Shown in pieces: positions 32,682 to 44,512 of a stretch of 45,000 bases of DNA (the stretch's first letter is position 1; each line of letters opens with the position of its first letter). The position numbers were made by a program, and so were the translations under genes. The DNA is from Stramonita haemastoma. Its lineage: Eukaryota > Mollusca > Gastropoda > Neogastropoda > Muricidae. The notes beneath the pieces are model-generated. The model had not been told where the DNA came from, made no database searches, and saw nothing but the letters and a program-made list of their open reading frames with translations. The stretch covers positions 47,563,623-47,608,622 of the forward strand of contig CM060335.1 of the NCBI GenBank assembly GCA_030674155.1, read 5' to 3'.

Positions 32682-32992
32682 TCTTTTATTTCGAGGATAA
32701 TGGAATAAGCACTCATGTGCTTTTTTTCATCCAATCCCCGTGTGTATGCAGTTGTGTAAATATTGTCATTTTTTCCCACCGGCACACAATGGCCTACTCT
32801 TACGAAAAGTGGAACAGGATTTAACGTGTGCGCAATATGTTCTGCGGTTTATAGTCTCATCTGAAAGACTTTTGGGGAGAGTGGAGTCAGCACTGATGTT
32901 ACCTCCAGGAGAAAAATCCCCTCAACCAGAAATCGAACTCGGGTCGTCAAATTGCCAGCGCAACGTTCTGACCACTAGGCTATCCCGTCGCG
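32682..32992 (-). mobile_element. SINE-1, nearly full length, in the GT31 intron
   Basis: The tail begins near 32682. The central block lacks about 20 bp (TGTTCTGCGGTTTATAGTC joins directly). The head ends in the complement of CGACGGGATAGCCTAGTGG with the A box intact. Confidence 0.85.
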
Positions 32993-33640
32993 CGCGCACA
33001 CACACACGCATGTACGCACGCACGGACGCACACACACGCACACGCACGCACATACACATAATATTGTAGTATTCATCTTACTCAAGTTTACTTGCTTCTA
33101 TTTCTCTTTTTGTATGTATAGTTCAAGCAGTTTCTGATGGTTAGATCTGTTGTTGTAGTTGTTTTTTGTCTATTATCCTCCATTCACCTGTCCACACAAA
33201 CACACCGACATTCATCTTTTTTTTTTACCTCTCTTTCTTCCCAATCATTTGTCTAAAATAACTTTTTAGTGGATAGACGTTAAAATGAAGACACACACAC
33301 ACACACACGTACGCACGCACGCACGCACGCACGCACGCATGCACGCAGAGGAGAAAGTAAGACGACAGATGAGAGTGTGGAGGTGAGGAAAGATTCCTGT
33401 TGTTGTTGCTGTTGTTGTTACTGTTGTTGTTGTTGTTGTTGTTGTTGTTGCTGTTGTTGCTGCTGTTGTTATTGTTGTTGATGTTGTTGTTGGTAGCCAC
33501 TTCTGGGGTCAATCACTTTATCATTCAATTAGTCCATTCCAATCCAGTCCAACCATATTATCAATAGACCCGCTGACCACAGTTAGTCAATGAATGAATG
33601 AATGAATGAATGAATCAATCAATCAATCAATCAATCAATC
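32993..33640. repeat. CA/CACG, (GCAC)n, (GTT)n and (AATG)(AATC) microsatellites
   Basis: Separate tracts lie at 32993-33060, 33290-33345, 33395-33495 and 33592-33640. The unique sequence between them holds no gene that I recognise. Confidence 0.9.
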
Positions 33641-33649
33641 AACCAGAAA

Positions 33650-33730
33650 CAGTGAGACAGTGGTCAGCACGTTGTATTTCTGACCAGAATATATCTTGGG
33701 TCCTAATTCCGTATGTCATATTTTGGGGTC
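33650..33730 (+). mobile_element. tRNA-like SINE head, diverged
   Basis: GTGAGACAGTGGTCAGCACG resembles an A box region and TTGGGTCCTAATTCCG a B box about 40 bp on. The 3' body to about 33930 has no other copy here. Confidence 0.4.
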
Positions 33731-33954
33731 TTTTGGGTTTTTGCTAGGTTTCTAGATTTTCATTTTGTGTATTTGTTTGACTGTGGCTGGCTCCTACCTA
33801 CAATGAGTTTGCTATGGGTTCCATGGGGCCACACAGACGAGCGTCATTAACTTTAGGGATCCGAATTTGAGAGCTGCTCAAACCTCCTGACCAACACTGC
33901 AGCTGTTTGTAATTTTCGGCCTGGTTCACATCGGGATATATCAAGATATAAAGA

Positions 33955-34310
33955 ATATGAAAACTAATGAAGGAGTGAAAACTAGAATAAAGAATGCCAT
34001 CGGTCCATATGAAGAGCTCCTAACTACAGTGAAAAAAACGCAAGTTAAAGTGGTACAGGCACGTCACACGATCATCTGGACTGGCCAAGACAGTCTTACA
34101 TACAGGGGACAGTAAGGGGAGGGAGACAAAGAGGCAAACGGAGGAAACGATGGGAAGACAACATCAGAGAGTGGACAGGCCTTGGGTGGAACGACCTACT
34201 ACGGAGGGCGGAGGACCGTGGGGAGTGGAGGAAGCTGATTGCAAAATCTTCAGTTGTGCCCCCACGGTCCACGGGACTACGGGACAGGTGAAGGTGAAGG
34301 TGACATCAAG
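33955..34310 (+). pseudogene. LINE C-terminal and 3' end relic
   Basis: Pieces of the same LINE C-terminus as at 29825-30170 appear in shifting frames: I-G-P-Y-E-E-L-L-T-T-V-K-K, then in other frames the G-R-Q-R-G-K-R-R-K-R-W-E-D-N-I-R-E-W-T-G-L stretch near 34125-34180 (GATGGGAAGACAACATCAGA), and the CAAAATCTTCAGTTGTGCCC end. Unlike the 29.2-kb copy this one retains the natural 3' end of the family, ending in GGTGAAGGTGAAGGTGACAT. Confidence 0.75.
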
Positions 34311-34317
34311 GTAGGAA

Positions 34318-34580
34318 GCGAAGAGCAAATAGCTGTCAAACATTGGGATATATTAAGATAGGAAGCAAACAGCTGTCAACATTGAGATATGTTCAGATAG
34401 GAAGCAAAAAGCTGTCAAAAATCGGGATATATTCAGATAGGAAGCAAACAGCTGTCAAAATCGGATATATTCAGATGGAAGCAAACAGCTGTCAAAAATC
34501 GGGATATATTCAGATAGAAGCAAACAGCTGTCAAAAATCGGATATATTCAGATAGGAAGCAAACAGCTGTCAACCTAACA
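34318..34580 (+). repeat. Minisatellite, unit about 38-40 bp, 6-7 copies
   Basis: Units of AGCAAACAGCTGTCAAAAAT followed by CGGGATATATTCAGATAGGA, with single-base indels. A first unit may extend into 33940-33960 (CATCGGGATATATCAAGATA), before the LINE end. Confidence 0.9.
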
Positions 34581-34614
34581 CTGCATTGAGAATCTTCCTG
34601 TTGTACTTCTAACA

Positions 34615-34735
34615 CGCGCGCGCGTACGTGTGTGTGTGTGTGTTGTGTGGTGTGTGTGTGTGTGTGTGTTGGTGTGTTGTGTGCGTGCGCTGCGTGCGTG
34701 CGTGCGTGCGTGTGTGTGTATGTTTGTTTGTTTGT
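34615..34735. repeat. GT/GTGC microsatellite and (TTTG)n
   Basis: GCGCGC, GT with GG interruptions, (GTGC)n, then TTTG repeats. Confidence 0.9.
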
Positions 34736-34767
34736 TTGTTTCTTTGCGTTTATTTTATTTTTTGTTC

Positions 34768-34895
34768 TTTTATATGAGGATAATGGAATAAGCACTAATG
34801 TGCTTTTTTTACATCCAGTCCCCATGTGTGTGCAGCTTTGTTAATCTTGTCATCTGTTCTCATGGCACACAATGGCCTACTCTTACGAAAAGAAG
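34768..34895 (-). mobile_element. SINE-1 3' end, truncated
   Basis: The tail through GCCTACTCTTACGAAAAG is present. The rest is missing and is replaced by a (GT)n tract at 34900-34965. Confidence 0.8.
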
Positions 34896-34897
34896 AG

Positions 34898-34900
34898 AGT

Positions 34901-34954
<54 letters not shown>

Positions 34955-35111
34955 TGTGTGTGTGACCTGCTTAAACTTGCACACATATAAACAATAACAA
35001 CAATAGTAAAATCTTGATTAAAGCTGCGCTCATTCATTATCCTCAAAACAAAAGAACAGAAATAAATTAAACGCGCACACACACAACACACACACACACA
35101 CACACACCACA

Positions 35112-35155
<44 letters not shown>

Positions 35156-35240
35156 CACTACACACACACCACACACACACACACACTACACACACACACA
35201 CACATACACACACAGCACACAACACACACACAACACACAA

Positions 35241-35281
<41 letters not shown>

Positions 35282-35440
35282 CACACACACACACACAACA
35301 CACACACAACACACATCACACACACACACACACACACCACCACCACACACACCCACACACAACACACACACACACACACACACCACACCACACACCACCA
35401 CACACACCCACCACACACACACACACACACACAAACACAG
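34898..35440. repeat. (GT)n and long interrupted (CA)n
   Basis: GT at 34898-34965. A CA tract of about 365 bp runs from 35075 to 35440 with many ACAACA and ACCACA interruptions. A stretch at 35035-35070 (CATTATCCTCAAAACAAAAG) resembles a SINE end. Confidence 0.95.
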
Positions 35441-35493
35441 AACACCGAAAACGGGAAAAAAAAAGAGAATTCCCACCATCACCGTCTCCTTAC

Positions 35494-36342
35494 CGAACGT
35501 GTCCACAACGCTGCACGATCCAATGCAGCCCAGACATTGTCTTGTAGGTCAGATGATCGTAAGTGTCGGCAAAATCCGTCACCACCAGGTCCTGATACCG
35601 AGAACTCTCCTCCCTAATGCTGGCCCACACTGCCGCATCAGTGGTCGTTCCCAGCAGAAACACGTGCCGTATAGTTGCCGTGTTTCCTTTGGTCACCGAA
35701 GCCCAGGTGTCGCGTATAGCTTGACGGTAGTTTTGAGCCGTCAGGGAAGTGGTGACCATCATGATCATTTCGGGATGGGTGCCGTTAGAGGGCGCGCAGA
35801 GGTAGGGATTCTCCAGGAGAACGGTGAAGTTGGTGAGGAAGCATCCCTGACACAGCAGCGGCCGCGGGGTGACAGGGTGGGGGGGCGGTGACGCTGGCTG
35901 CTTTCAGGGGAGAACTGTTACGTGTGGAGGATTCTGGGGTTTTGGTGGCCGTGTTCGTTTTGGACAATAATGTAGTGTTGGTGGCTATGTTAGTTGTGGA
36001 CAATATCGTAGTGTGGCGCCGTTTTTTGGACAATTCTATGGGTCTGGTGGCATGATACTTTTGATGGAATCAGTAGTTTTGGTGCCATGTTACTTTTGGA
36101 CAGTTCTGTGGTGTTGGTGGCCAAGTTAGTTTTGGAGGATTCTGTATTTTGAAGACCTTGTTTGTTCCTTTCCCGTTTGTGACACGCAATATGCCCTCAA
36201 TTCCAGACTGAGTTTTAGTGTGGATGGAGTCGAGAGCGGGTTTATGAGAGAAGTTCTGGGTGAATAGAACCATCACTGTCGTGGTCAAAAACATGAAGAT
36301 GAAGAGAGCAAACAGAAGGCGGAATAGTTTATTTCTGAGCAT
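35494..36342 (-). CDS. Beta-1,3-galactosyltransferase-like (GT31), exon 1, membrane anchor, stem and N-terminal catalytic half
   Basis: The start ATG is at 36342. The first residues (M-L-R-N-K-L-F-R) are basic and are followed by a hydrophobic segment at about residues 9-27, giving a type II anchor. A Ser/Thr-rich stem follows, built on a 12-residue repeat (A-T-N-T-T-E-L-S-K-S-N-M and variants). The catalytic half has G-C-F-L-T-N-F-T-V-L-L, R-Q-A-I-R-D-T-W, H-V-F-L-L-G and D-F-A-D-T-Y-D-H-L-T-Y-K-T, all GT31 signatures. The exon ends at CG|GTAAGG. The frame changes between anchor and catalytic parts: one base seems missing in an A run near 36148-36150, several indels fall in the stem repeat (about 35970-36100), and the C7 run near 35879-35885 shifts frame again. 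The homopolymer positions suggest sequence error, but a true pseudogene is not excluded. The genomic frame as given is broken. Confidence 0.82.
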
Positions 36343-36499
36343 GGTGACAATCTGGGGCTGTCAACGATTCACACTGCTCTGTTTAGACACGTTGCCCTTC
36401 TGCTGTGCTCGAGAGGGGCTGGGAAAGAAAAAGTGAAGTAGAAATAGGTCAAAGATGGTCTAAAGATAGACCCTATCTCAACACTAATTTGTGTGTGTG

Positions 36500-36672
<173 letters not shown>

Positions 36673-37478
36673 GGGCTTATGCTTTAGATATATTACTTTA
36701 AAGTGCTTTAGAAGGACGAAAGCTTTGGAAGACTATAAGAACATGGAGATACTGTCGAGAGAAGAAACAGTGTTCTAAACCTCAACTAATGTAATACAGA
36801 ATTGACATTGTCACACACGCATGGTCCATATCAAGACGTTTTGATTTTGTTATTATTGATATCACTGTTTGTTATAAAAGATTGCACCGAAACCCTTCCC
36901 ACAAAAACAAAAACAAACAAACAGCTGGATTGCTTTAAAGATTTGGGATGTTTTTTTTCAGAACATTACAAAACACGAACAACTCTTAAATCAGGTTACC
37001 AGTAGACTTTATCAGATAAGTAACAATGCATTGTGTTTCTCTTTTGACTAGTTTGCATGTTCTCATAAAAAGATGTTAAAAATCCCAACAGAGTGACGAG
37101 CTTTCACGACTTTAAAGTGTATGCATGTACGTGCAAAAGTCTGAAAGTGGAAGAAAGGGATGATTTCCTTGAAGACTTGGAAGGTTTTTGTCTTCGGTAA
37201 CGTCGGCATGGTGTGTACATGCGTTTCACGGTGTCTTGCCCAGATGTTTCTCACGCTCTGGTGAGGTGATACAGCGGAGAGAAACGTGCTCCATCTTGGC
37301 TGTTTCTGGGTTGACCGCTGACGTCATTCAGAAAAGTTTAGGTGGTTGTGATACCCCGGTGGATACATGTGGATACACCTGGATACACCTGGATACATCA
37401 AGGTGGGATCCTTGTCTCAGAACGGTGGCACCACAAGATCAGGGCATGGAGGCTGTCTGCTTCTCAATCACAGTTTCT

Positions 37479-37850
37479 CAGATCATCTGAAAACACCATG
37501 AAACAGTGATCAGATCATCTGAAAACACCATGAAACAGTGATCAGATCATCTGGAAAGAACATGAAACAGTGATCAGATCATCTGGAAAGAACATGAAAC
37601 AGTGATCAGATCATCTGAAAACACCATGAAACAGTGATCAGATCATCTGAAAACACCATGAAACAGTGATCAGATCATCTGGAAAGAACATGAAACAGTG
37701 ATCAGATCATCTGAAAACACCATGAAACAGTGATCAGATCATCTGGAAAGAACATGAAACAGTGATCAGATCATCTGAAAACACCATGAAACAGTGATCA
37801 GATCATCTGAAAACACCATGAAACAGTGATCAGATCATCTGGAAAGAATG
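37479..37850 (+). repeat. 32-bp minisatellite, 12 copies, two alternating variants
   Basis: Every unit starts CAGATCATCTG and ends CATGAAACAGTGAT. Variant A has AAAACAC and variant B has GAAAGAA in the middle. The order from 37479 is A A B B A A B A B A A B, the last unit being cut at 37850. Units are otherwise nearly identical. Confidence 0.97.
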
Positions 37851-37936
37851 AAAGACAGACAATTTTAGTGAAGATCCCATAACGACGCTGTAGTCGTGCT
37901 GTTGAGACTGCCGGATTTGCAATCCTGTGGGCTTAT

Positions 37937-38310
<374 letters not shown>

Positions 38311-38344
38311 CCCCCAGATTTAATAGATAACAATTCTCTCCCAC

Positions 38345-38460
38345 ACCGAAATAGGATGGGCTGGGCTGGGTTAGACTTGTCAGGCGCTTAACGGCAGCGC
38401 AATGCATTTTCGCTCATAAATATGACAGACAACGATGGTGTCTATCTAAGTGTTTGAAGG
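38345..38460 (+). repeat. Dispersed repeat related to 21431-21600
   Basis: GGGCTGGGTTAGACTTGTCA, GCGCTTAACGGCAGCGCAAT and TTTCGCTCATAAATATGACA align with the earlier copy, both on the plus strand. Confidence 0.45.
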
Positions 38461-38547
38461 CGAAGGTGTTTAACTGCCTGCTGTACGGATTTTAAAAAAT
38501 TGTTTAGAGTACAGAAAGCCGTGGAAGGCACATTCACCACTACAAGG

Positions 38548-38690
38548 CAAGACAAGTCAAGGCCAATTCTTTTATTCGAGGATAATGAATAAGCACTCTT
38601 GTGCTTGTTTAGATCCAGTCCCCGCCCTTTTCAGGGATAACGCCAAAATAAATAGATAGACTCTAACTAAACAACAACAATTATAATGAT
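38548..38690 (-). mobile_element. 3' end of the tail-sharing non-LTR element, second copy
   Basis: The complement ends GGACTGGATCTAAACAAGCA, a GTGCTTATTCATTATCCTCGA stretch, AATAAAAGAATTGGCC and (TTGACTTG)-type repeats. It matches 195-330, including the block with TTTTGGCG...CCCTGAAAAGGG upstream of the tail. Confidence 0.55.
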
Positions 38691-38964
38691 CCAAGCACCG
38701 AGAGCAAGAAACCATACCAAGTATCAAACTACGGGCAAGAAATAAGGCAGAGATACAATAATAAGGTAATGATATAAAAAGGCACTCATTCAGAAACGGA
38801 AATAAGAAGTAAAAATCAACAATTTTGATGTGAAAAAAGCGCAATAATTAAAAGAGCAAACATGAGAATATGATGAGGTAAATGACTGAAAACATCAATC
38901 CACTACCATCTATCAACAAAATTAGTCATGTAAAACATAACATTTTGATAAAAGGGGAGAAAAA

Positions 38965-39490
<526 letters not shown>

Positions 39491-39704
39491 TCACTGCAGC
39501 AAGGAAAAAAGTTAGCCATTTCAGGAGAATTGATTCTCAAACGTGTTACGTTTCAACTATCAAATTCTAAAGAATACAGCAACCGGATGTGAAGATCTAA
39601 GAGAGCTGGTTTACGAAAGAAATAAGAGCGTGTTTGTGAACCGTTTGGTTTCTGAAAAAAAGAAAAAAAAAACTTTCAAATTTTGTTTCGACTACATTAT
39701 AATT

Positions 39705-41095
39705 ATTTCGAATGAACTATCAATGTACACTACGTATATTTGGAATGAAGTATCAATATACACTACATGATTATGTTTGAAATGAATTATTAATGCACGC
39801 TATGTATTTCGAATGAATTATCAATGTACACTACGTATATTTGGAATGAATGATCAATGTACACTACTTAGTTATATTTGGAATGAATGATCAATGTACA
39901 TTACATAATATTTGGAATGAATTATCAATGTACACTACATATACCTGGAAAGAATGATCAATGTACACTACATATATTTGGAATGAATAATCAATGTACA
40001 CTACATATACCTGGAAAGAATTATCAATGTACACTACATATATCTGGAATGAATTATGAATGTACACTACATATATTTGGAATGAATAATCAATGTACAC
40101 TACATATACCTGGAAAGAATTATCAATGTAGATTACATATATTTGGAATGAATTATCAACGTACACTACAAATATCTGGAATGAATTATGAATGTACACT
40201 ACGTATATTTGGAATGAATTATTAATGTAGATTACATATATTTGGAATGAATTATCAATGTACACTACGTATATTTGGAATGAATTATCAATGTACACCA
40301 CGTATATTTGGAATGAATTATCAATGTACATTACATATATTTGGAATGAATATTTATCAATGTACACTACATATATCTGGATTGAATTATCAATGTAGAC
40401 TAAATATAATTATTTGGAATTAATTAATATAGATTACATATATTTGGAATGAATGATTAATGTACACTACATATATTTGAAAGAATTATTAATGGACACT
40501 TCATAGATTTGGAATGAATTATTAATATGGATTACATATAATTGGAATAAATTATCAGTGTACACTACATATAATTATTTGGAATGAATTATTAATATAG
40601 ATTACATATATTTGGAATGAATTATTAATGTACACTACATATTTGGAATGAATTATTAATGTACACTTCATATATTTGGAATGAATTATCAATGTACACT
40701 ACATATATTTGGAATGAATATTTATCAATGTACACTACATATGTTTGGAATAAATAATCAATGTACACTACATATACCTGGAAAGAATTATCAATGTAGA
40801 TTACATATATTTGGAATGAATATTTATCAATGTACACTACATATATTTGGAATGAATTATCAATGTACACTACATATATTTTGGAATGAATTATCAATGT
40901 ACACTACATATACCTGGAAAGAATTATCAATGTAGATGACATACATGTGGAATGAATTATCAATGTACACTACATATACCTGGAAAGAATTATCAATGTA
41001 GATTACATATATTTGGAATCAATTATCAATGTACACTACATATACCCGGAAAGAATTATCAATGTAGATTACATATATTTGGAATGAATTATCAT
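39705..41095 (+). repeat. 33-bp minisatellite, about 42 copies
   Basis: Units read GAATTATCAATGTACACTAC followed by ATATATTTGGAAT. Common variants carry TACCTGGAAAG or GTAGATTACAT. Because the unit is 11 codons long, plus-strand frames (N-Y-Q-C-T-L-H-I-F-G-M) and minus-strand frames (Y-I-D-N-S-F-Q-I-Y-V-V) stay open for over 100 codons. I regard these as by-products of the repeat. In several places (40085-40150, 40745-40820, 40950-41085) units with TACCTGG and GTAGATT alternate, a simple higher-order pattern. Confidence 0.95.
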
Positions 41096-41216
41096 CAATG
41101 TCAAGCAGAGAAATGCACAAATATACTTCACAATTATTGTTTCTTGTCTTGTCCAGGTTGTGTATGAGTGGATGTTTCTTGAATGTAATTGTGTGCATTC
41201 TCTGTTTTTCTGGTTG

Positions 41217-41217
41217 T

Positions 41218-41294
<77 letters not shown>

Positions 41295-41350
41295 TGCGTG
41301 TGTACGCGCGCACGCGCGCGTGCGTGTGTGCGTGCGTATGTATATGTGCG
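41217..41350. repeat. (GT)n with CG-rich end
   Basis: GT to 41290, then GCGTGCGTGT and CGCGCGCACG alternation. Confidence 0.95.
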
Positions 41351-41555
41351 GGTTGTTTTTGTTTTGTTTTGTTTTTTAGTTTGCTTTGGTTTTCAGTACA
41401 CTGTGCGTGCCCGTTCTTATTCCAACTGTCGCTACTCACCGACAGACTAACATACCAAACACTACCAGAAACACAGTCTCATACATGCAAACCACTAAAA
41501 GCCTCTTTTGTTTGTTCTTAGATAGTTCATACACGTTCCTACTCAAACTCCTAAG

Positions 41556-41628
41556 TGGGGGCAGGCAGGAAGTAGGATAGTCTCGTGGTTTAGAGCCTTC
41601 AGCTCGTGATGTGACGGCCCTGGTTTAA
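41556..41628 (+). mobile_element. 5' part of a SINE-1-like element split by a piggyBac derivative
   Basis: GGATAGTCTCGTGGTTTAGA contains an A-box-like region. The sequence reaches the B box (CCCTGGTTTTAA) and is cut there at TTAA 41625-41628. Confidence 0.7.
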
Positions 41629-42455
41629 CCCCTACACTGCGCTGTTGACGAGCGCCGCTCGTCATAGAAACCGCCACCTGCAATGCTGTGTTGACGAGCG
41701 CCGCTCGTCATGAACCAACGCTCTCTCTGTTTCGCTCAGCATTGCTGAAAATCCTTCTTATTATGATTTGTTTAGCTCCCTTGATGTATCTTCAACCCAC
41801 GAGTCCCATTTGTTCAAGTCATTTGCATATTTTATGACGTTCAATCGGCAAGGTAAACGAGGTACTGCGAAGTTCAATTTTTGGGTTTTCGAAGCAATGG
41901 CTGCCCCTCAACTGACCTATACAATTGCCGAAGTTATTGATGAAATTTATAGAGATCAAGATAGTGGAAATTAGGGTTGTTGTTTTTTATTTTTTATTCA
42001 GTTGACATCGAACTTTGCGATGCAAACAACTCAGGTTTTGATCCGGAAGAAACTTCTGCGTACTCGTTGTCTGAATCGGAACATGTACTCGTCTGAATCG
42101 GAACACGAAGATCGTATCGTTCGAGATGCAGTTGGGTATAGTTGAGGGCTTTATTCGTTTTTATAACATAATTATATTGCTTTTTTTCTCTGTTTATTCA
42201 TAAACAGAACAACTGAATGTGTGTATCGTATGGTTGCACCAAGCCCGGTCAGTGAGCGAGCGAGCCAGTGAGTGACTGGCTCATGTGTTTGATCTACTTT
42301 GAAGTGGTTGCGACTTCGACTTCGTGTGTCACTTGTCACCCAGGCTACTCGTTAGCTGTCAGTTATCAGTGTGTGTGTCTGTCTGTTTTGTTGATGAGCT
42401 ATTGTTCTTGCTGACATCTACCCTGGCTCCCTGGCTGTGTGTTTGTGTGAAGAGC

Positions 42456-42498
<43 letters not shown>

Positions 42499-42737
42499 CG
42501 TGCGTGCGTGGTGCCTGCGCGCGCGCGCACGTGTGTCTGTCTGTCTAACTATATATTTTAAAAATTGTCACAAATACAATCTTCATTCAATTTCCTTTCA
42601 TTCAGTATATACTTTTATGTAGCTATCTTAGGAATTTCCTGAATTAAAAGCAATTGAAAATCATATGCGTGATTTTTGTCTGTTTCTGAAAATTTCTTCA
42701 GCATAGGCCTGAGCAAAATAGGTCAGCAGCGAAAAGG
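41629..42737 (+). mobile_element. piggyBac-derived element, 1.1 kb, internally deleted
   Basis: The element is bounded by TTAA at 41625-41628 and 42738-42741, the obligatory piggyBac target duplication. The left end is CCCCTACACTGCGCTGTTGA; the right end is GGTCAGCAGCGAAAAGG, only partly complementary to it. Just inside the left end the palindrome TGACGAGCGCCGCTCGTCA occurs twice. An ORF starting near 41768 includes M-A-A-P-Q-L-T-Y-T-I-A-E-V-I-D-E-I-Y and stops after D-Q-D-S-G-N. After a T-rich gap ending in TTCAG, an acidic segment continues (L-C-D-A-N-N-S-G-F-D-P-E-E-T, then S-E-S-E-H). This is the style of the acidic N-terminus of piggyBac transposases. The DDD catalytic core is absent, so it is non-autonomous. 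Confidence 0.75.
42455..42541. repeat. (GT)n and GTGC/CG run inside the piggyBac derivative
   Basis: GT from 42459, then (GTGC)n and GCGCGCGCGC, ending at TGTCTGTCTGTC. Confidence 0.9.
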
Positions 42738-42880
42738 TTAAGGCAGTGTGGAGACGCCTGTACAAAGAGATTTTCCCCCTGCACTTAACATTATCACAGA
42801 CTCCACTCCCCTTTAAAAAAAAAAAAGGTCCTTCAGATGAGACTACAGCCTGAGGTCCTGTGAAGTAACGCCTGCAGTAT
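42738..42880 (+). mobile_element. 3' part of the split SINE-1-like element
   Basis: After the second TTAA the sequence resumes the SINE: GATTTTCCCCCTGCACTTAA, ACAGACTCCACTCCCCTTT, GGTCCTTCAGATGAGACTAC and CCTGAGGTCCTGTG. These are the SINE-1 blocks that follow the B box. Confidence 0.75.
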
Positions 42881-42882
42881 AC

Positions 42883-42885
<3 letters not shown>

Positions 42886-42976
<91 letters not shown>
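42886..42976. repeat. (GA)n microsatellite
   Basis: Two GA tracts separated by GAAGAG. Confidence 0.97.
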
Positions 42977-42977
<1 letters not shown>

Positions 42978-42979
<2 letters not shown>

Positions 42980-43048
42980 TTGAAAACTTGAAAACTTTTT
43001 TATTCAAAGAGGGTGATAGAATAAGCAACAATTGCTTTTTTTACATCC
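42978..43048 (-). mobile_element. Variant of the shared SINE/LINE 3' tail
   Basis: The complement reads GAGGGCTGGATGTAAAAAAA, GCAATTGTTGCTTATTCTAT, CACCCTCTTTGAATAAAAAA and (GTTTTCAA)n. It is a diverged relative of the SINE-1 tail with a different terminal repeat, so probably another family. C-, T- and A-rich DNA follows to 43200. Confidence 0.55.
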
Positions 43049-43289
43049 AGCCCTCGGAAAAGATCCCAACCGCCCGCTCCCCCCCCCCCCCTCCATCCCT
43101 CCCCATACCCCCCTCTTAATTTTTTTTTTAAAAAAAACCCAAAAAAAACCCGCTCAAAACAAAACATAAACAAGCAAGCAAAACCCCCCAAAATATACAT
43201 GAAAAGGTGTACACAATATGAAAATCATTTCAGACGAACAAGCAAATACTAAATACGAAGGGTACAGAAAAAAAGCAATTTAATGATTC

Positions 43290-43507
<218 letters not shown>

Positions 43508-44003
43508 TCGACGTGTTATAAACCCACATCTCTGACTACCTCTTTCCAGTCTTTAAAGCATGACTTATACACAAACAAGAATCTATGAGCACATGGCATT
43601 ACAATTTTAGCTAGAATTGATGTATAATAGATTCTGAAAAAGGTGATTACAAAGTTTGATTTAAAAACAAACAAACAAAACCCAACAACCAGCAACAACA
43701 ACAACAACAAACCCCCCCAACAACAACAACAGCAGTCAGAGTACATTATCACGATAACATAATATACAATAATCATAATACAGAAGCATAATACATATGT
43801 ACGAGACCTGAGGTCATGAATAGTTTGTCGATGCTGGTTTTTTTAAATTAATTTATTTATTTGTTTATTTTCCTTTTTTTACCAATTGATTTCTTTTAGA
43901 ATGTGATTCTAACAGTTGCCCCAATTTTTAAAAAATATGTATAATAATGATAACGACTATAGTTTAAGAGCATGTTTGACGCATTTTTTGAAACAGGAAA
44001 GAT

Positions 44004-44004
44004 T

Positions 44005-44098
<94 letters not shown>

Positions 44099-44205
44099 AC
44101 ACACACAGACACACAGACACACAGACACACAGACACACACACAGACACACAGACAGACACAGACAGAGAGGGAGAGAGGTTGGCAGGCCCGCAGGCAGGC
44201 AGACA
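44004..44205. repeat. (GA)n followed by CACA/CAGA repeats
   Basis: GA to 44094, then ACACAGAC units and GCAGGCAGGC. Confidence 0.95.
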
Positions 44206-44311
44206 GAATGATTTGTGGGACTGATACAACAAAATACCACTGAATGTCACTCAAGACAGGAGTTAAAAGTTCACCTTTGAAGTCAAGCCTGGTCCTTACC
44301 TTTACATTCTG

Positions 44312-44312
44312 T

Positions 44313-44374
<62 letters not shown>

Positions 44375-44376
44375 CA

Positions 44377-44408
<32 letters not shown>

Positions 44409-44460
44409 CACACGCACGCACGCACACACGCACCACACACACACACATACACATACACGA
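44312..44460. repeat. (CA)n and (GCAC)n
   Basis: Pure CA to 44372 and GCAC tetranucleotides to 44435. Confidence 0.95.
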
Positions 44461-44512
44461 CATACGTTTTTAACCGAATAAACTTGCGACAGAAAAGCTT
44501 CCCTTTATACTC

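Larger units (their letters stand above)
32627..35493 (-). other. GT31 intron, 2,867 bp, GT-AG
   Basis: The donor is CG|GTAAGG at 35494/35493 and the acceptor TTACAG|A at 32627/32626. The junction restores H-V-R-F-F-L-K-T-D in frame. The intron carries SINE-1 copies at 32682-32992 and 34768-34895 (same strand as the gene), a tRNA-headed SINE near 33650, a LINE 3' end near 33955-34310 and long CA tracts. Confidence 0.85.

Noticed and set aside
37479..37850. CRISPR-like array (32-bp repeats)
   Set aside because: Repeats are contiguous with no unique spacers, and the genome is eukaryotic.
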